This document shows positions 36,166 through 46,696 of a DNA stretch of 64,000 nt, one piece after another. The stretch lies in contig JAVJPW010000002.1 of the NCBI GenBank assembly GCA_040217575.1, positions 1-64,000 of the forward strand, in the 5' to 3' direction. How positions within the stretch are numbered: position 1 is the first letter of the stretch; every line of letters begins with the position of its first letter. The stretch comes from Pacificispira sp040217575 (lineage in GTDB: Bacteria; Pseudomonadota; Alphaproteobacteria; UBA8366; Aestuariispiraceae). A program made the translations under genes and the position numbers. A model generated the notes under the pieces. That model was given only the letters and a program-made list of their open reading frames with translations. It was not told where the DNA came from and ran no database searches.

Positions 36166-37698
36166 ATGTCGATAGCGCCCAGACTGGACCTTCGCCAAAG
36201 CCAGAACCTTGTGATGACGCCGCAGCTGCAACAGGCGATCAAGCTGCTGCAGCTATCCAGCATGGACCTGGCCGCCTTCGTCGAATCGGAACTGGAACAG
36301 AATCCGATGCTGGATCGCGACGATGGGCCGGCAATGACGCGGGAGGAAGAACGCTATCACGAATATGATGCGTCGAACGGCGGACCAGGGCCCGGCGATA
36401 ACGGGGATTCCGCAGAATATCTTTCCCCCGACGGGTCGGTCGGCGCAACCGACGGCGCACTGGATACCGACTATTCGAACACCTTCGATGCCGACATTGC
36501 CGGTCCGGGCACGGATTTCGGCGACCAGGGCGCCTATAATTCCGGCATGGGAACGGATTTTTCGCGCGGTCGTCCGGACGATGACCTGCCGGACCTGGAA
36601 GCGCGGCACAGCGAAGAAAAGACCCTGACCGACCATCTGGAAGAACAGATGCGCCTGGACATCAAGGGCGCTGCCGACAGGATCATCGGGCGCAACCTGA
36701 TCGACGCACTGGATGAGGCGGGGCGGCTTTCCGAAAGTCCCGATGACATCGCCGAACGACTGGGCTGCGCGCCGGACGACGTGTTGCGGGTCCTGGAGCG
36801 GATGCAGAAGCTTGATCCGCCGGGACTGTTCGCACGCTCTTTGTCGGAATGCCTGCGCCTTCAGTTGGAAGACCGGAACCGGTTCGACCCCGCCATGGCG
36901 GCATTGCTGGACAATCTGGAACTGCTGGCCCGTGGCGAAGGCAACAAGCTTATGCGGCTGTGTGGTGTCGACGCGGAGGACCTGGCCGAAATGGTGGCCG
37001 AAATCCGTGCCCTTGATCCGCGGCCGGGCAGCGCCTTCGGCCTGGAACCCGCCCAGCCCGTCATCCCCGACGTCATGGTGCGGATGGGCGGTGACGGCGA
37101 CTGGCTGGTGGAACTGAACCAGGATTCCCTGCCGAAAGTCCTGGTGAACGAAAGGTATTACGCACGGATATCCGCATCGGCAAAGCAGAAGTCGGACAAG
37201 GAATTCATCGCCGAACGTTTCCAAACCGCCAACTGGCTGGTCAAAAGCCTGCAGCAGCGTGCGACGACGATCCTGAAGGTCTCGGCGGAAATCGTCCGAC
37301 AGCAGTCATCGTTTCTGCATCACGGGGTCACGCATCTGAAACCGCTGATTCTGCGGGACATCGCGGAAAAGATCGAAATGCACGAATCGACCGTAAGCCG
37401 CGTCACGTCCAACAAGTATATGGCGACGCCTCGTGGCCTGTTCGAACTGAAGTACTTCTTCACTGCCGCAATTGCCGGAACCGACGGCGACGCGCTTTCC
37501 GCCGAATCCGTCCGCCATCGCATCAAGACACTGATCGATTCCGAACCGCCGGACGCCGTCTATTCCGATGACAAACTGGTCGAAGTGCTGAACGACGAAG
37601 GCATCGACATCGCCCGACGAACGGTTGCCAAATACCGCGAGGCTATGAAGATTCCATCATCGGTCCAGCGTAGGCGCCAGAAGCGCGTTGCGTTATAA
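36166..37698 (+). CDS. rpoN: RNA polymerase sigma-54 factor
   Basis: A 510-residue sigma factor for enhancer-dependent promoters. Region I (glutamine-rich, SQNLVMTPQLQQAIKLLQLS) at about 10-50, an acidic region II, core-binding region, HTH around EIVRQQSSFLHHG, and the RpoN box ARRTVAKYRE near residue 487. It is 17 bases after lptB, the usual order. Confidence 0.95.
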   Translation: MSIAPRLDLRQSQNLVMTPQLQQAIKLLQLSSMDLAAFVESELEQNPMLDRDDGPAMTREEERYHEYDASNGGPGPGDNGDSAEYLSPDGSVGATDGALDTDYSNTFDADIAGPGTDFGDQGAYNSGMGTDFSRGRPDDDLPDLEARHSEEKTLTDHLEEQMRLDIKGAADRIIGRNLIDALDEAGRLSESPDDIAERLGCAPDDVLRVLERMQKLDPPGLFARSLSECLRLQLEDRNRFDPAMAALLDNLELLARGEGNKLMRLCGVDAEDLAEMVAEIRALDPRPGSAFGLEPAQPVIPDVMVRMGGDGDWLVELNQDSLPKVLVNERYYARISASAKQKSDKEFIAERFQTANWLVKSLQQRATTILKVSAEIVRQQSSFLHHGVTHLKPLILRDIAEKIEMHESTVSRVTSNKYMATPRGLFELKYFFTAAIAGTDGDALSAESVRHRIKTLIDSEPPDAVYSDDKLVEVLNDEGIDIARRTVAKYREAMKIPSSVQRRRQKRVAL

Positions 37699-37729
37699 TT
37701 CTGTTTATTTTCAACACCTTATGTGTCGA

Positions 37730-37758
37730 TTGACAATCTATTGCGACGCCCATAGTTT
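37730..37758 (+). promoter_or_regulatory. probable sigma-70 promoter upstream of hpf
   Basis: TTGACA (37730-37735) and TAGTTT (37753-37758) with 17-base spacing, in the 297-base gap after rpoN. The gap is A/T rich compared with the coding DNA. The leader to the hpf start would be about 230 bases; I see no riboswitch in it. Confidence 0.5.
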
Positions 37759-37995
37759 CCGCGCCGTTCGATCAGCCAATTCGGGAGCGACGGGTCCGGT
37801 TCAAGACTTTGAAATTTTTTTAATGCGGTATTAACGGCTTTCGAAGTACGCTTTATGAAAATCTCAGGCGAGGCTGACCTTGGTCGATCAATCTGAATTG
37901 ATGCGGACGAACGGTCCTCGCGGATGGATGCCGAAAAACGGTGTCGGGCCGCTCAACGGCCCACGGTCGAAATGACAGGGGTTTTAGGAAACATC

Positions 37996-38577
37996 ATGGA
38001 ACTTTCCGTAAAAGGTAAACAGGTTGATATCGGGGATGCACTGCGGACCCATATCGAAGAAACGCTGCCGGATGCAATCGGCAAGTATTTTGACAACACG
38101 ACGGACACCACCGTCACGATTTCAAAGGATGGCGGACGGTTCAGCGTCGACATTCAGGTCCATGTCTCACGACGCGTCCTTGTGCACGGCCATGGCGTTG
38201 CAAACGATGCCTATGGCGCACTGGAAGAAGCGTCCGAACATGTCACGAAGCGATTGCGCCGATACAAACGCCGCCTCAGGGACCATAAGCACAAACTTTC
38301 CACGGCCGAGGCTGTGCCCGCGCTTCAATATGTGCTACAAGCCGAGGCGCCCGTCCCGGACAACGAGGACGAGGCGGCAGAACAGGACGAACCGATCATT
38401 GTTGCCGAAATGCCGACCCAGGTCGAAACCATGACCGTTGGTGAAGCCACGATGCGGATGGATCTGGCCAACCACCCGGCATTTCTGTTTCGGAATTCAA
38501 AGAACGGTCGGATCAACATGGTCTACATGCGGCCTGACGGAAATATCGGCTGGGTAGACCCTGAATCTGGCGCGTAG
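37996..38577 (+). CDS. hpf: ribosome hibernation promoting factor (long form)
   Basis: A 193-residue protein that dimerises ribosomes in stationary phase. The N-terminal S30AE domain is about 1-105 (MELSVKGKQVDIGDALRTHI) and the C-terminal dimerisation domain about 135-190 (HPAFLFRNSKNGRINMVYM). ATG 37996 has AGGAAA seven bases before; the in-frame GTG/ATG at 37924 would add a non-conserved stretch. Lies between rpoN and ptsN as in many proteobacteria. Confidence 0.92.
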   Translation: MELSVKGKQVDIGDALRTHIEETLPDAIGKYFDNTTDTTVTISKDGGRFSVDIQVHVSRRVLVHGHGVANDAYGALEEASEHVTKRLRRYKRRLRDHKHKLSTAEAVPALQYVLQAEAPVPDNEDEAAEQDEPIIVAEMPTQVETMTVGEATMRMDLANHPAFLFRNSKNGRINMVYMRPDGNIGWVDPESGA

Positions 38578-38613
38578 TTTGGGTTTGCCCGATTTTCTAC
38601 CCTGGCAGAAAAC

Positions 38614-38642
38614 TTGATCCGGCGGCGCATTATCTATATACG
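38614..38642 (+). promoter_or_regulatory. possible promoter / hairpin before ptsN
   Basis: TTGATC and TATACG sit 17 bases apart, and the same stretch forms an imperfect GC-rich hairpin (CCGGCGGCG with CGCCGCGCCGG). It could be a ptsN promoter, an hpf terminator, or both. Confidence 0.35.
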
Positions 38643-38689
38643 CCGCGCCGGTGATACTTAGAACACTGTGTGGAAACATTGGTGATACA

Positions 38690-39160
38690 ATGGAACTGAG
38701 CGATATCCTGAGGTCCGACGCGGTTATTGAAAAGCTGGCCGTAACTTCCAAAAAACAGGTCTTGCAGGAAATCTCCCGCCGCGCGTCCATGATCTGCGAT
38801 CTGGATGAGCGGACGATCTTCGACACGCTGCTGGAGCGGGAGCGCCTGGGCACGACCGGTGTCGGAAACGGTATCGCAATACCCCACGGTCGTCTTTCCG
38901 GCCTGGACCGGCCGGTCGGTATCTTTGCGCGGCTGACCCGCGCAATCGACTTCGACGCTGTCGACGATCAGCCGGTGGATATCGTGTTCGCCCTTCTGGC
39001 ACCGAACGATGCCGGGGCGGACCACCTGAAGGCTCTGGCCCGGGTGTCGCGCCTGTTCCGTAACCGGGAAATGTGCGAAAAATTGCGCGGCTCCGACGAA
39101 GCCGATGCGCTTTACGGTCTTCTGACGGAGCCGACCGCGACGACCAGCCACGCGGCCTGA
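38690..39160 (+). CDS. ptsN: nitrogen PTS EIIA protein
   Basis: A 156-residue EIIA(Ntr) of the regulatory nitrogen PTS. The phosphorylated histidine is in IAIPHGR (about residue 66) and ATSKKQVLQE-like N-terminal region (VTSKKQVLQEI) is present. Gene order after rpoN and hpf is conserved. Partners ptsP and ptsO are not in the window. Confidence 0.93.
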   Translation: MELSDILRSDAVIEKLAVTSKKQVLQEISRRASMICDLDERTIFDTLLERERLGTTGVGNGIAIPHGRLSGLDRPVGIFARLTRAIDFDAVDDQPVDIVFALLAPNDAGADHLKALARVSRLFRNREMCEKLRGSDEADALYGLLTEPTATTSHAA

Positions 39161-39296
39161 TCTTCGTCCGCCGGCGGGCTCGCTCAGCACGGCAGTCATC
39201 AAAATGCCCAACTCTTCCAGTTGAAACTTCGCACGAACGGGGCTACCTCGTGCTGAGAATTCGCTGTTTGCCATCCAATTCTTTGCGAAAGGTCGG

Positions 39297-39887
39297 ATGC
39301 GTATGAAAACGCTCGGACAGCTTCTCATCTGTTGCAGCCTTTTTGTTCTGGCCGCGTGCGAAACACCGGTCACGGTTCCGCATTACGCCAATATCACATT
39401 CAGCCACCGTCCGACGATCGCGCTGGATGTGGCCGAAATCCGGATCGTTGAGGCATATGAGGAATCCGTCGCACTGCCGCACGTGGAAACCGAGTTCCCG
39501 GTACGCCCGATGGAAATGGCGGCACAGTGGGCACGCGACCGGCTTCAGGCGGTGGGCACCAGCGGTGAACTTGTTTTCACCATTCGCGATGCCCGGGTGA
39601 TCGAGGTCCCGCTGGAAACGTCGGGCGGCGTCAGCGGTCTGGTCACCGTGGATCAGGCCGAACGGTACGAAGCCCGCCTGATCGTGGAATTGAGCGCGAC
39701 CAACCCGTCACGCGGCATCAATGCCAGCGCGAACACCCGCGTCGAACGTCAGCGGACGGTCGCCGAGGATGTGACACTGAATGAACGCGAAGGCATCTGG
39801 TACAATATGGTGGGAAATATGGCGGCGGACCTGGACCCGCAGCTTGAAGGCGCGATCGAACAGTATTTCGCATCCTTCCGCCGGTAA
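39297..39887 (+). CDS. predicted lipoprotein, unknown function
   Basis: A 196-residue protein with a signal peptide ending in the lipobox LAAC (Cys about residue 21) and then a soluble domain with alternating strands. No catalytic motif is seen. AAAGG precedes ATG 39297; ATG 39303 is an alternative. It resembles conserved alphaproteobacterial envelope lipoproteins in size and makeup, but I do not recognise a named family. Confidence 0.75.
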   Translation: MRMKTLGQLLICCSLFVLAACETPVTVPHYANITFSHRPTIALDVAEIRIVEAYEESVALPHVETEFPVRPMEMAAQWARDRLQAVGTSGELVFTIRDARVIEVPLETSGGVSGLVTVDQAERYEARLIVELSATNPSRGINASANTRVERQRTVAEDVTLNEREGIWYNMVGNMAADLDPQLEGAIEQYFASFRR

Positions 39888-40062
39888 TATCGCGCCGCCC
39901 CAATGGGGCGGCAGGCCTAGGGCCATGATCTTGTCCTAATGCCGATTCGCATGGCAGGCCGTTGTGCCTTGCCGTCGCCGCGACAGAATTTCGCCCGCCG
40001 GGCAACAATCCCGCGCCGCTTTCGAATTGACCCCGTGCCGGGTGCGTGGTCTGAAACATCCC

Positions 40063-41286
40063 ATGACCTCAAACGTTTATACCGATCCCCGGCTTTGGGC
40101 GCTGGCGATCGCAGAAACGCTGGTCTGGGCGGGTCTTTATTACCTGTTTCCGGCGCTGCTTCTTCATTGGGAAGAGGATTTCGGCTGGGCCCGGGCGGAT
40201 GTCACATTGGCCGCAACATGCGCGATTCTGGCGTCGGCCCTGGTGGCGCCGCGTGCCGGCGCCCTGATCGACCGTGGCCACGGCCGAACCCTCCTGACCG
40301 GCAGCGCCCTGTTGGGGGCGGTCATGCTGGTGGCCCTGACCTTCGTCACGACCCAGGCGCAGTTCATCGCCGTCTGGATCATGATCGGATTTTCGCTGGG
40401 CGGCTGTCTTTACGAACCCTGTTTCGCCCACATCACGCATTCGCGCGGCGTGAATGCCAAGGCGGCGATCACCATGATTACGCTGATCGCGGGCTTCGCC
40501 GGTACCGTCTCCTTTCCGACGGCGAACGCGCTGGCCTTCTTGGATGGCTGGCGGACGGCCGCCATGGCGTTCGCCGGCCTGATATTCCTGGTGGCGGTAC
40601 CGCTGTTCTGGTACGGGGCCGGGCTTCCTGGCCGCGCCACCGTACCGGACGGGACCCCCGACACACCGCAACAGCGGAAAACGGAGTCCCAGAAAGCCTT
40701 GCGCACGGCCCTGCGGGGCCCGGTGTTCTGGCTTCTGGCGATCGGCTTCGCGACGATCGCGTTGAACCACGGGATTATCGTGAACCATCTGCTTCCGATC
40801 CTGGACGAAAGCGGCGTTCCCACCGAAAAGGCTGTGCTGGCGATTGCCCTGATCGGCCCGATGCAGGTGGTCGGGCGGCTGATCATGATGGCGGTCGAAG
40901 CCCGCATGGGAATGGTCCGGATCTGTGGCGCGACCTTTCTGTTCATGGCACTGGCGGGCTTTGTGCTGCTGCATGCGGGGGCCGCGGTCTTCATGGTATT
41001 CGCCTTTGTCGCACTGCAAGGGTCCGGATATGGCGTGACCAGCATTACCAGGCCCGTCGTGACCGCCGGGCTTTTGGGCCGGACCGGATTCGGTGCGATT
41101 TCCGGCGCAATGGCACTTCCCTTTGTCGCGTCGACGGCACTGGCCCCCACCATCGGCAGCCTTATGTGGGGTTGGGGCGGATACGATCTGGTCATCATGT
41201 CGCTGATCTGCGTTGTACTTGCCGGTTTCCTCTGCTTTGTGTGCGCCACATTCATCGCGTCCCGTAAATCACCGTCGGAGGCATGA
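40063..41286 (+). CDS. MFS transporter
   Basis: A 407-residue inner-membrane transporter with about 12 helices. The loop 2-3 motif GALIDRGHGRTLL marks the major facilitator superfamily. ATG 40063 begins the hydrophobic protein. The next gene starts 4 bases downstream, so the pair is likely an operon. Substrate unknown. Confidence 0.85.
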   Translation: MTSNVYTDPRLWALAIAETLVWAGLYYLFPALLLHWEEDFGWARADVTLAATCAILASALVAPRAGALIDRGHGRTLLTGSALLGAVMLVALTFVTTQAQFIAVWIMIGFSLGGCLYEPCFAHITHSRGVNAKAAITMITLIAGFAGTVSFPTANALAFLDGWRTAAMAFAGLIFLVAVPLFWYGAGLPGRATVPDGTPDTPQQRKTESQKALRTALRGPVFWLLAIGFATIALNHGIIVNHLLPILDESGVPTEKAVLAIALIGPMQVVGRLIMMAVEARMGMVRICGATFLFMALAGFVLLHAGAAVFMVFAFVALQGSGYGVTSITRPVVTAGLLGRTGFGAISGAMALPFVASTALAPTIGSLMWGWGGYDLVIMSLICVVLAGFLCFVCATFIASRKSPSEA

Positions 41287-41290
41287 CCAG

Positions 41291-42124
41291 ATGCCGATTG
41301 AACTGGATATGGCTTTCTTGCTGCCCTTTGCCCTGGCCCTGCTTGGTACGGGCGCGGCGGCGGGTGTTCTGGCCGGGTTGCTGGGGGTCGGTGGCGGGAT
41401 TGTCATCGTCCCCGTTCTGTACCTGATATTTCCGGCATTCGATGTGCCGGAATCGGTGCGCATGCACCTGGCGGTCGGAACCTCACTGGCAACCATCGTT
41501 CCCACCGGGTTGGTGTCCGCCCAATCCCACTGGAAACGCGGTGGGGTTGATTTCTCTTTGGTGCGCCAGTTGGGACCGTGGATTGTCGTTGGCGTGGCCA
41601 TCGGCATCGCCGTTGGCACGAATGTCGGAAGCGATATCCTGAAGTCGGTTTTCGCGGGCGTGGCGCTTCTGGTCGCCCTGCATATGGGACTTGGAAAGGA
41701 TGGCTGGGCACTGTCGCAAAGCCTGCCGCGCTGGCCGGGGCGCGCGCTGATGGGCCTTTGGATCGGCGGATTCAGCGTCGTCATGGGCATTGGCGGCGGG
41801 ACACTGGGTGTGCCGACGTTAAGCGCATTCGGCGTTCAGATCCGGCGGGCAGTCGGCACGGCCGCAGCATTCGGACCGGTGATCGCCCTGCCCGGCGTCC
41901 TGGGGTTCATCGTCAGCGGGTTCGGGCACCCGGACCTTCCGGCATTCAGTCTGGGCTATGCCAACCTGTTGGCCTTCGCGGTCATTGTCCCGTCAACCAT
42001 TGCGTTTGCACCGCTGGGCGCGAAACTGGCGCATACGATACCGCCCGGATTCCTGCGCCGTGCCTTTGCGGCGTTCCTGTTCCTGACCGCCTGCAGGATG
42101 GGATGGGCCGTGCTGGGGGGTTAA
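41291..42124 (+). CDS. sulfite exporter TauE/SafE family protein
   Basis: A 277-residue membrane protein with eight or so helices and two glycine-rich repeats typical of the family (LLGVGGGIVIVP and MGIGGGTLGVP). These transporters are often linked to organosulfur or anion export; no substrate is indicated here. ATG 41291 follows the MFS stop by four bases. Confidence 0.87.
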   Translation: MPIELDMAFLLPFALALLGTGAAAGVLAGLLGVGGGIVIVPVLYLIFPAFDVPESVRMHLAVGTSLATIVPTGLVSAQSHWKRGGVDFSLVRQLGPWIVVGVAIGIAVGTNVGSDILKSVFAGVALLVALHMGLGKDGWALSQSLPRWPGRALMGLWIGGFSVVMGIGGGTLGVPTLSAFGVQIRRAVGTAAAFGPVIALPGVLGFIVSGFGHPDLPAFSLGYANLLAFAVIVPSTIAFAPLGAKLAHTIPPGFLRRAFAAFLFLTACRMGWAVLGG

Positions 42125-42137
42125 AAGGCAGCCAAGG

Positions 42138-43007
42138 TCAGTTGACCGCCGTGGGCGGCCTGCCCAGGCGTCGGTGGCCCGGCAGAATTTGCGGGTCCGC
42201 CTCGGTATGCCGAAGGGCACGTTCAACCAGGTCCAGAAATGTGCGCACGGGAACGGCAGTGTTCGTCACGCTTCCGTCCGACAGCGACACGTTCGTCGCA
42301 CTGTTCAGCGCCACCACCTGATGGCTGCCGCCCTGTTCCATGATTAACGGGGCGCCGGAATCCCCACCCACAATGGCGCAGCTGTGGCTCAACAGGACGC
42401 CTGCATTCAGTATTCCTTCGATCCGGCAGGCCTCATCAACGGAAATCGCGTGCGCGCGGGTGCCCGGATACCCGGACAGGAAGAAATACTTTTCGGACGA
42501 CAGCATGTTCCCCAGCGTCGCTTCGTCCAATGCCTGATACCCCAGAAAACCGGCCTGCAGGCCGATCGGGTCATTCAGAATAATCAGCGCCCAGTCATGT
42601 TCCATGTTCGACGGGTCCGCCCAGAGTTCGCCCACGAATCCCGGTGCCGGCAGAATCTGAAACGCCGTCGAATGGGCAACGAATTCACCCTGCTGATATC
42701 CGGCAACGAAATGGACGAGGTCCGGCGATACGTAGCGGTTGGTCTGACGGTAGTACAGGCAGTGCGCGGCGGTTACGACCAACCGTTCGCCGATCAGAGC
42801 CCCGGTACAGTGCGACCGCGTGGCGACGCCCGAAATATTGATCCTTCCGACCGCACTCCACGGGTATTGGGCCGCGTCCACAATCGTTCGTGTCAGCGGA
42901 ACGATCGGCGCCTGATCGGCCTGGTCCGCGCGGACCGGATGCACGATCATAAACGCCATGAGCAATGACAGGGCAGCACGGTAGGTTGCGGATGCCAGAA
43001 ATTTCAT
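42138..43007 (-). CDS. secreted trypsin-like serine protease
   Basis: A 289-residue S1 family protease. Signal peptide (cleaved after VRA, about residue 27), then catalytic His in VVTAAHC, Asp in EHDWALI and Ser in GGDSGAPL, all in order. Disulfide cysteines (HC...HC, SC) are present. ATG 43007 chosen since it starts the signal peptide. The target is unknown; such proteases are usually periplasmic or secreted. Confidence 0.88.
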   Translation of the reverse strand: MKFLASATYRAALSLLMAFMIVHPVRADQADQAPIVPLTRTIVDAAQYPWSAVGRINISGVATRSHCTGALIGERLVVTAAHCLYYRQTNRYVSPDLVHFVAGYQQGEFVAHSTAFQILPAPGFVGELWADPSNMEHDWALIILNDPIGLQAGFLGYQALDEATLGNMLSSEKYFFLSGYPGTRAHAISVDEACRIEGILNAGVLLSHSCAIVGGDSGAPLIMEQGGSHQVVALNSATNVSLSDGSVTNTAVPVRTFLDLVERALRHTEADPQILPGHRRLGRPPTAVN

Positions 43008-43180
43008 GGATTGATGCTCAACCTTTTCCCGGCCAAGTTCAACATGCATTCTGGCTGTACCATATTTCTTATCTAAAACAGAAGTGGCAGAGGGCTTTTC
43101 GGTATGCCAGCGTCTATTTCTTAACGAAATTTTTATTGAGGCGGCACCATGGTACGTTGCATGCCGGATAAAATGACGAG

Positions 43181-46100
43181 ATGACCATCGTGGAAACCGC
43201 AAATCAGGTCGATTGGGGCCGAACAGCAGCCCTGATATCGCGAATTTCCTCGATTGCCGCGGTAGTCCTTGGCGTCGCTTTCACGGCGCTTTGGGCATTT
43301 GGGACGTCCGAAGCGGTTTTCGAGTATCTGAACAGCGCGCCGACGCAGCCGAACTCCGCCGCCGGCATTGCGCTGGCAGGCGCCGCGTTCTTCATGCTGG
43401 GAGAGAGAGAGAGCAAATCTCAACCCGGATTGGCGCTGCCTTGGCGGCAATGGTCTTTCTGTTGGGCGGCGCCACCCTGACGCAATACTTGTTCGGGGTG
43501 GATTTGGGGATCGACGGGCTGTTGACCGAAGCCGGCTCCGAAAGGATTACTCTGGTCCCGGGTCGCATGTCACCGTCGACCGCCGCCTGTCTGACAGCAA
43601 TCGGCATCGCCTTGTTCCCGCTGCCGCTAAGGGCTTCCGTCCGCGGCGCGGTCCGAGGCATTGTCGGAAGCGGTATCCTTCTGGTTGCCATCCTCAGCCT
43701 TGCAAGCTGGGTTTTCGCAATCGACCCCACCTTGCCCGGCGGCTGGTTTCGTCTGGTCGGCGCCGCTACCGCGCTCGGCTTCCTGTTCATCGGCGGATCG
43801 ATTGTTCTTTCGGAAGGGGCGGAGCGGGTAATGACACCCGCCGGACGGCAGTACGCATTGCTGACCGGAGCGGTTATCCTGGGAACCGCGGTTTGCGGCG
43901 TCGCCTGGGTTGCCGGCATCGCCATCCAACAGCATGTTTGGTCGGTATATTCCGAGATACCCGCCGATGCCGTCTTGCAATGGGTGCCGGAAATCCTGCT
44001 TGCGATCGGTGTGGCGATACTCGCCCTGCTTTATCTGGCCTGTTATCTGGGCATTGACCTTGCCAACAAGCAGTCGGAAGCAGAAGTGGAAGCGCAGGCC
44101 CATCGGCAGCTGGAATCCCAGTTTCGGCACGCCATTAAAGCCCTGAGCGAAGGTTTCGTCTTATTCGACAACGAGGACCGTTTGCGCATGTTCAATGCGC
44201 GATATGCGGAAATGTACGCACAGTCCGCACAGTCCCTGACCATCGGCGCAAAGTTTGAAACGATTTTGCGGACCGGTATCCAATTGGGACAGTACGATTT
44301 AAACCCGGCCGATGACGCTGCGGTTGAAGCATTCGTGCAGGAACGCATGGAGCGACACAACAACCCCGGCACGCCCACACTCCAACAGCTTAGCGACGGC
44401 ACGTGGCTGCGCATTGAAGAACGCAAGACCCCTGACGGCGGGACAGTCGGTTTCCGCGTCGACGTCACCGAACTCATTGTGCGTGAGATGGAAATGAAGC
44501 GCGCCATTTCCGACCGGGCCCGGGCCGAAGATGCCTTGCGCGCGGCTATCGAAACCATCCCGGAAGGATTTGTTCTGTTCAACAAGAACGACCGGTTGGT
44601 CCTGTGCAATGCCAGATACAAGGAGCTGTTTCCGGAACTGGCGGACGCAATGGTGCCCGGTGTTAGTTTCTATGACCTTGTGCGCCGTGCCGTTTCCAAG
44701 GGTGCCATCCAGGATGCCGGCGACGAACCACGCTCGGACGAAGTTCTTATTGCCGACCGGATGGAAGCGCACCGACGGGGCGGCGATCCGTTCTTTATCG
44801 TCAATCGCGCCGGTCGACACATCAGAATCGAGGAAAGCAAACTTAAGGACGGCGGCACGGTCGGTCTGTGGATCGATGTGACGGACCTGGTCAGCCGCGA
44901 ACGGGCCCTGGTGGACGCCCACACCCGTATCGAAAAACTGCAGCGCCAAGCCCGCATCGGGGATTTTTCCTATCGCTTCGAGGATGGTCGTTTCCACGAG
45001 TTTGCAGCAGCGGCATTGGAAATCTTCGGCCTGGGCGAGGATGACCGCCCGTCGTCCTTCGAAGATCTGGCGGCTTTCGCGGCGCCGGATTGCAAGGAAC
45101 GGATGGAGTTGCGCCCGGAAAGCGTCAAGGCGGGCCAATCCGAATATCAGGATGAGTTGGAAGTCATACGCCCGGACGGCGAAAGCCGGTATCTGACCGA
45201 GTTCGGCTCCCCCGTCTTCGACGAAGACGGAAACTGTATCGGGTTTGACGGTACTTTTTTGGATGTGACGCAACGCAAGCGGGCCGAACTGAATCTGCAG
45301 CAAATCGTTGTCGATCAGGAGGGCGCGCGCGAACAGCTGGAAGAGCAGAGCCAGGAACTGGTGGCGATGGCGGAAAGCATTGCAATCGCCCGCGATCAGG
45401 CGGAAGCCGCTACCCGCGCCAAGTCGGAGTTTCTGGCGGCGATGAGCCACGAAATTCGCACACCGATGAATGGCATCCTGGGCATGACCGGCCTGCTGCT
45501 GGATACTGACCTGGATGATCAGCAGCGGCAATTCACAGAAGTCGCACGACAATCCGCCACCGATTTGTTGGTCATCATCAACGACATTCTTGATTTCTCA
45601 AAACTGGAAGCGAGCGGTATCGAAATCGAACATGAAGTGTTCGAACTGGACAATATCCTGGACAATGTCTTCCAACTTCTGTCCCAGCAGGCCCGTGACA
45701 AATCGATCGCATTGGAGCTTGAGCGTGGATCTGACCTGACCGGTATTTTGCGGGGAGATGCCGCGCGAATTCGCCAGATACTGTTTAATCTGGTGGGCAA
45801 TGCCATCAAGTTTACCGAAGATGGCTTTGTCATCGTCCGGGTGTCGACCCAGGCGGACGGTCAGTCGGACGAACGTGTTCGGCTGCGGTTCGAAATCGAA
45901 GATTCCGGGATCGGTATAAAGGAAGAGGCCCACGACCGAATGTTCCAGAGCTTCTCCCAGGCGGACAGCACAACATCCCGCCGTTTCGGGGGAACGGGTC
46001 TTGGCCTTGCAATTTCCAAACAACTGGTTGAACTCATGGACGGGTCGATCGGGTTTGAAAGCACCTATGGCAAGGGTTCGACATTCTGGTTCGAAATCGT

Positions 46101-46647
46101 CTGTGACCGGGGCGAGCAGGCCGCGTTGAAGTCGGAGGGGCAGGCACTGCCGACCGACGGCCCGTCAAAGCGGTTGAGGCTGCTTCTGGCGGAAGACAAC
46201 CAGATCAACCAGTTCGTCATCGGCACCATGCTGAACAAGCTGGGACATCACGTCGAGACGGCGTCGAACGGCGCCGAGGCGATCAGATCCGTTCGGGAAT
46301 TTCCATATGATCTGATTTTCATGGATGTTCAGATGCCGGAAATGGACGGGCCGACCGCAACCCAATGGATTCGTGCGGCGGGTGAGGATTATTCCAATAT
46401 CCCGATCGTGGCCCTGACGGCGAATGCGCTGGACGGCCATCGTGAACAATATCTGGCTTCAGGCATGTCGGATTACGTCTCAAAACCGGTTCAGGTCGAA
46501 GATCTGGCCGCCGCGATACAGCGGATGACCGGAGTCATCGGCGGCATTCCTGAGAGCGCCGAGGACGTAGTCGAAGAAGAAGATCCGCTCAGCGATGAGG
46601 CCGAAGCAGCCCTGAGCGACCTTCTGGGGTCGATCAACGACCTTTAG
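43181..46647 (+). CDS. membrane PAS hybrid histidine kinase, frameshifted at a (GA)6 tract
   Basis: The natural reading starts at ATG 43181 (membrane helix, frame 1) and must shift at 43401-43413, where GA is repeated six times, into the frame that runs to 46647. Frame 1 ends at 43480. One GA unit fewer would restore a 1154-residue protein. Domains: multi-helix membrane sensor, three PAS-like repeats (about nt 44110-45290), HisKA MSHEIRTP, HATPase with GGTGLGLAISKQ, and receiver with FMDVQMP. As read, the full protein is off; internal ATG 43450 could give a shortened form. May be phase variable, a pseudogene or a sequencing error. Confidence 0.78.
43401..43412 (+). repeat. (GA)6 dinucleotide repeat inside a histidine kinase gene
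   Basis: Six GA units, bordered by GG and GC, mark the place where the reading frame of the hybrid kinase changes. Slippage by one unit would swap the frame. Short dinucleotide tracts like this are known as contingency sites in other bacteria. Confidence 0.8.
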
Positions 46648-46696
46648 CCAGGCGCGCGTCGTCGGTAGTGTCCGTCAGTGCGATTGGAATGGGCGT

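Noticed and set aside
43213..43400. Start of the large kinase at TTG 43213
   Set aside because: That reading gives an arginine-rich, non-membrane N-terminus, while the frame beginning at ATG 43181 gives the expected membrane helix; the break at the GA tract explains both.
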